Shown here: piece by piece, positions 60,817-64,000 of the stretch
Layout: each line of letters begins with the position of its first letter
Position numbering within the stretch: the first letter of the stretch is position 1
Assembly (NCBI GenBank): GCA_900107575.1
Contig: FNQX01000008.1
Location: forward strand, 62,001 to 126,000
From: Lachnospiraceae bacterium NK3A20
Lineage (GTDB): Bacteria; Bacillota; Clostridia; Lachnospirales; Lachnospiraceae
Reading direction: 5' to 3'
Length of the DNA stretch: 64,000 nt
Notes under the pieces: model-generated
What the model was told of the DNA's origin: nothing
The model's input: only the letters and a program-made list of their open reading frames with translations
Databases searched by the model: none
Translations under genes and position numbers: made by a program

Positions 60817-62235
60817 ATGAAAACTCTGCATAAAGCTACAGCTCTCCACGGCGAGGTTTCCATCCCCGGCGATAAGTCCATCTCCCACCGCGCGGTCATG
60901 TTTGGTTCCCTTGCAAAGGGAGACTCTATCGTCACGAACTTCCTCGACGGCGCAGACTGTAATGCCACCATCGACTGTTTCGACCGCCTGGGTATTTTCA
61001 TTGAAAGGGACTGGCAGAACCCCGGCAGACTCATCGTGCATGGCACGGGCCTCCACGGCCTCTATCCTTCCTATTCGCCCGTTGCGCTGTATACGCAGAA
61101 CAGCGGCACGACGACGAGGATCATGTCCGGCATTCTCGCACCGCAACATTTCTCAGCTTTCCTCACCGGAGACGATTCCGTGAACAGCCGTCCGATGAAA
61201 CGCGCGATGGCGCCCCTGCGTCTCATGGGCGCCGACATCACATCCCTGAATGGCGACGACTGTGCGCCTCTTCGTATCAACGGCAGCGCGCTGCACGGCA
61301 TAGTATACCGCACCCCTGTCGCTTCCGCCCAGGTAAAATCGGCGATCCTCTGCGCGGGGCTCTACGCAGACGGCACAACGACAGTTATTGAACCCGCGAA
61401 ATCCCGCGACCACACAGAACGTATGCTGCGAGCCTTCGGAGCACACGTTGCGGAAGGCGAGGAAGCGCTGCGGCTCGCAAACGAGCGGATCGCCAGCGCG
61501 CAGAACCTGACGCCCGAGGCCGTCGCAGACTACGGCATCGCAGATCACCTGGATGCGAACAACCAGCTCTCCCTGCAGCCGGGCGAACATATCGTGACCA
61601 TTAGCCCTGCGACAGAGCTCACCGCGCACGACGTCGTCGTGCCGGGCGACATTTCCTCGGCGGCGTATTTCATCGCCGCGGCCCTCATCGTGCCAGGCTC
61701 GGAAGTCCTGATCCGCAACGTCGGCACCAATCCGACAAGAGATGGAATTCTGCGTGTTGCCAAGGCTATGGGCGGCGACATCACCGTATTGAATGAGGTG
61801 GAGGCCGCGGAGCCCTACGCGGATCTTCTCGTGAAATCCTCTCCGCTGCACGGCATCGACATCTCCGGCGACATTATTCCCACCCTCATTGACGAGCTCC
61901 CGGTCATCGCGGTGATGGCAGCCTGCGCCAAAGGTACGACCGTGATCCGGGATGCCGCAGAACTCAAGGTCAAAGAGTCCGATCGCATTGCAACCGTCAC
62001 CGAAGGCCTCACCGCTATGGGCGCCAGAGTCACGCCGGCAGATGACGGTATGATAATAGAAGGCGGCAATCCTCTGCACGGTGCGAATATCCGCACCTTC
62101 AGGGATCACCGCCTTGCGATGAGTTTTGCTGTTGCATCCCTTGTCGCCGATGGAGATACCACGCTGGACGACAAGGATTGCGTGAATGTAAGCTACCCGA
62201 ATTACTTCGAGGATATGCAGCGGTTGTCAGAGTAG
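60817..62235 (+). CDS. aroA: 3-phosphoshikimate 1-carboxyvinyltransferase (EPSP synthase)
   Basis: This 472-residue enzyme joins shikimate-3-phosphate and PEP. LHGEVSIPGDKSISHRAVMFGSLAKG at the start, QNSGTTTRIMSGIL (substrate loop), VASAQVKSAILCAGLYADG and the C-terminal FRDHRLAMSFAVASLVADG are typical. The length, about 40 residues more than E. coli AroA, is common in Gram-positives. It lies 20 bp after tyrA, forming a small aromatic unit that converges on the next gene. Confidence 0.95.
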   Translation: MKTLHKATALHGEVSIPGDKSISHRAVMFGSLAKGDSIVTNFLDGADCNATIDCFDRLGIFIERDWQNPGRLIVHGTGLHGLYPSYSPVALYTQNSGTTTRIMSGILAPQHFSAFLTGDDSVNSRPMKRAMAPLRLMGADITSLNGDDCAPLRINGSALHGIVYRTPVASAQVKSAILCAGLYADGTTTVIEPAKSRDHTERMLRAFGAHVAEGEEALRLANERIASAQNLTPEAVADYGIADHLDANNQLSLQPGEHIVTISPATELTAHDVVVPGDISSAAYFIAAALIVPGSEVLIRNVGTNPTRDGILRVAKAMGGDITVLNEVEAAEPYADLLVKSSPLHGIDISGDIIPTLIDELPVIAVMAACAKGTTVIRDAAELKVKESDRIATVTEGLTAMGARVTPADDGMIIEGGNPLHGANIRTFRDHRLAMSFAVASLVADGDTTLDDKDCVNVSYPNYFEDMQRLSE

Positions 62236-62256
62236 CCCAAAGCAGCCATTGGCAGC

Positions 62257-62682
62257 TTATCTTACGTTTCTTAACTTACCCAGGATCTCTTCCACCCTGC
62301 GGATAGCTTCCTGCACCTGCTGTTGGCCCTTGCGGATTTTGGATTGGACGAATAGGTCCGCCACGAACCCGTCGAAAAAGAAATCCGCGAAAGTCAGGAA
62401 GCCTCCGATGTCGATATTGAGTCCGCTAATATCCCGGATATCATCAAGCTCATCCCGGAATGCCGCCATGTCTCTCCGCGCGTCCTCGATACAACGGCTC
62501 GCGTTATTGACCTTCATGTGCTTCATGATGCCAGATACCGTGTTGCCGCCCAGGATATCCAGAATTCCCCAGTTACCGGCGCTGTCCAGCTGCCGGTTCG
62601 CCTCACGGAGACTTTCCAGCGCGCGTTCCCCGGCACGGATAGCCTCGTTAATTTCCTTGTCTTTATTGTAAATATCAGTCAT
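62257..62682 (-). CDS. Coiled-coil hypothetical protein, 141 residues
   Basis: The start at 62682 follows GAGGTG. Two helical, charged segments (KDKEINEAIRAGERALESLREANRQL; KGQQQVQEAIRRVEEILGKL) flank a conserved-looking middle with GNWGILDILGGNTVSGIMKHMKVN and FLTFADFFFDGFVADLFVQSKI. It has no signal peptide. I do not recognise the family. It converges with aroA, 21 bp apart, and a family B repeat separates it from a small membrane protein gene. Confidence 0.7.
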   Translation of the reverse strand: MTDIYNKDKEINEAIRAGERALESLREANRQLDSAGNWGILDILGGNTVSGIMKHMKVNNASRCIEDARRDMAAFRDELDDIRDISGLNIDIGGFLTFADFFFDGFVADLFVQSKIRKGQQQVQEAIRRVEEILGKLRNVR

Positions 62683-62700
62683 ATTACACCTCGTTCTGAA

Positions 62701-62832
62701 TATTTCGCGGCACCCGCGCGGGAAATTCGCGAAGGCGATTTCCCGCGAATCGGGTCATCGGGGGACGCTCGCGGCACCGATGACAGTTTGGAAGGGACGC
62801 ATCGGCGTCACTTCCAAACTTCGCGCCCTCCG
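62701..62832. repeat. Structured repeat family B, copy 3
   Basis: Hairpins: CGCGGGAAAT/ATTTCCCGCG; GTCATCGG/CCGATGAC; AGTTTGGAAG...CTTCCAAACT with inner GACGC/GCGTC and loop ATCG. Compared with copy 1, several bases in the stems have changed in pairs. Confidence 0.85.
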
Positions 62833-62834
62833 AA

Positions 62835-63053
62835 TCAAACTGCGCCGACAAGCATGGCGATCACGCCGATGATCAGAACGATCGGCAGGACGTAAATGGC
62901 CAGTCCGAACAGGGTGACACCCAGAATCGCCAGGATCACCCAGCCGATACAGCCGAGTACCCATCCGAGAATCTTCCCCAGCACGTGGAACACAACACCC
63001 GTCAGCTTGAAGAGAACGATAATGAACAGAATCAGTAATAACAGTCCCAGCAT
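62835..63053 (-). CDS. Small membrane protein, 72 residues
   Basis: The ATG at 63053 is 8 bp from AGGAGG. The protein is almost wholly hydrophobic, with two or three helices (MLGLLLLILFIIVLFKLTGV; LGWVLGCIGWVILAILGVTLF; IYVLPIVLIIGVIAMLVGAV). Function unknown. It is separated from the coiled-coil gene by the family B repeat. Confidence 0.7.
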   Translation of the reverse strand: MLGLLLLILFIIVLFKLTGVVFHVLGKILGWVLGCIGWVILAILGVTLFGLAIYVLPIVLIIGVIAMLVGAV

Positions 63054-63221
63054 AATTGCATCCTCCTGCGCTTCTCTTATGATGAAGCCTTTCATTGATT
63101 GATGGCTACATTCTACAGGGGCCGCGCGCCGGAGTACATGGCAAAGTCAGCGAAAATAACAGGCTTATTCTTCTGTTTTGGCGGAATATGACGAATTCCC
63201 GCCGCGGTCCTGCTCCGCAGG

Positions 63222-63752
63222 CTACTCTGCGGAATCCTCAGCCAGAGTCTTCCGTGCCTTCTCCAGTTTCTCCCGGTCAATCTTCCCGGACGCGATCATA
63301 TTCTCCATCCATAGGGTGAGGGAATCCGCCTCCAGTCCGATCTCTTTGATGCCGTTCTCAATCCGGACAAAATCAGTGAACTCATCTTCGGAGATCTGCC
63401 CGTCGGCCGTGATCTCGATGAAGCGGTTCTTCGCCTTATCCAGCGAATTCATCGTCGACAGCGTCTGCAGTACGATCTGCGCGAGGTCCTTCACCTTCAC
63501 TTCGGGGATATACTCCTGCCCGATCGGGCACTCGTGCGAACAGTAATAATTGCAGAGAGCAGGCTTCCTATAGGCTCTTGCCATCGCCAGCACCTCCTCC
63601 GGGTGAACCGGCGACTTCCCGCTCTCGAATTTCTCAATCCGGCTCTCCGAGATGAATCCAAGTGCGTCTGCCGCCTCCTCGCGGGTCAGCCCTGCCTCTT
63701 CGCGGAGCTGCTGGTAAATGTTCTTGTTCTCTTTGATTGATCTCTTGCCCAA
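63222..63752 (-). CDS. XRE-type helix-turn-helix protein with cysteine motif
   Basis: This 176-residue protein has an N-terminal HTH (YQQLREEAGLTREEAADALGFISESRIEKFESG). It is followed by CNYYCSHECPIGQEY (residues ~67-80), a C-x3-C-x3-C pattern that could bind a metal or Fe-S cluster, and a helical C-terminal half (DLAQIVLQTLSTMNSLDK). The start is TTG at 63752 with AAGGA upstream. Its targets are unknown. Confidence 0.8.
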   Translation of the reverse strand: MGKRSIKENKNIYQQLREEAGLTREEAADALGFISESRIEKFESGKSPVHPEEVLAMARAYRKPALCNYYCSHECPIGQEYIPEVKVKDLAQIVLQTLSTMNSLDKAKNRFIEITADGQISEDEFTDFVRIENGIKEIGLEADSLTLWMENMIASGKIDREKLEKARKTLAEDSAE

Positions 63753-63794
63753 AACCCATTCCTTCCAAAAGCTATGTTGTCGTCTGTCTTTTCG

Positions 63795-64000
63795 CTAAGA
63801 GTGTAGTTCAGCATAGATTGCATTCGCGAAATTCCCGAGCAGCATGAGCAACGGGAATGAGAACAGGAACACCAGATTGAGTGCGAAGAAAACCTTGCTC
63901 TTTCCTATGACTGAAGAAATCAGTCCGATAATCGCGAGTACGGGGCAAATGTAGAGTGCCGCAAGTCCAAGAGGCGTGATATGGCTGAACCGGAACAGCA
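63795..64000 (-). CDS. Membrane protein, C-terminal fragment
   Basis: The last 68 codons of a gene entering from the right edge end in TAG at 63795-63797. They encode two hydrophobic segments (LGLAALYICPVLAIIGLISS and VFFALNLVFLFSFPLLMLLG) with a short polar tail NAIYAELHS. The family cannot be named from this piece. Confidence 0.65.
   Translation of the reverse strand, partial: LFRFSHITPLGLAALYICPVLAIIGLISSVIGKSKVFFALNLVFLFSFPLLMLLGNFANAIYAELHS

Overview
The window is a stretch of housekeeping chromosome from a moderately GC-rich Bacillota, most likely a member of the Clostridia close to Lachnospiraceae. The evidence is strong AGGAGG-type ribosome binding sites, frequent TTG and GTG starts, a Rex regulator, an NfnAB-type ferredoxin/NADPH enzyme pair, YitT, PhoH-YbeY, and a DUF1015 gene beside serC-serA. 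The species assignment is inference. Almost every gene is on the minus strand; only the ABC-F gene, tyrA and aroA are on plus. I see no prophage, insertion sequence, true CRISPR array or rRNA.

Layout. 1-6 kb: the start of a serine hydrolase cut by the window edge, a hexapeptide-repeat protein, and argH-asd-topB. 6-10 kb: tRNA-Thr(CGU) and the serine cluster serC-serA-DUF1015. 10-16 kb: leuB-ilvD-ilvB followed by an L,D-transpeptidase. 16-19 kb: yajC, tgt and aroC, with a giant inverted repeat between tgt and aroC. 19-26 kb: a lactonase-type propeller protein, a histidine phosphatase, larB-larE, proA, 5-formyl-THF cyclo-ligase and proB. 26-36 kb: two flavoproteins, a flippase-like membrane protein, ybeY, phoH, nfnB-nfnA, a zinc-ribbon membrane protein and folD. 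36-47 kb: a very long ftsK/spoIIIE, a tiny acidic protein, yebC, a CorC-like protein, alr and nnr. 47-52 kb: rex and a divergent ABC-F gene, icd and a GntR regulator. 52-60 kb: a secreted protein, yitT, a divergent EF-G and leuS. 60-64 kb: tyrA-aroA, small hypothetical proteins, an XRE-type regulator and a membrane protein cut by the right edge.

The coding content is mainly amino-acid biosynthesis (Arg, Asp family, Ser, branched-chain, aromatic, Pro) plus cell-wall, folate and translation functions. The unusual material is between genes. (1) Nine complete TGTCGA-N6/7-TCGACA palindromes plus one decayed one sit at a strict 41-42 bp period between leuS and the EF-G gene. (2) A roughly 450 bp imperfect palindrome fills the tgt-aroC gap. 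(3) Two dispersed families of about 120-185 bp form hairpins, and stem changes between copies are compensated, so they look like structured RNA or miniature mobile elements; one family has terminal inverted repeats and its full copies all lie 34-50 bp upstream of a start codon. (4) A shorter dispersed hairpin repeat occurs twice. I matched none of these to a named family; they are the best candidates for undescribed biology here.
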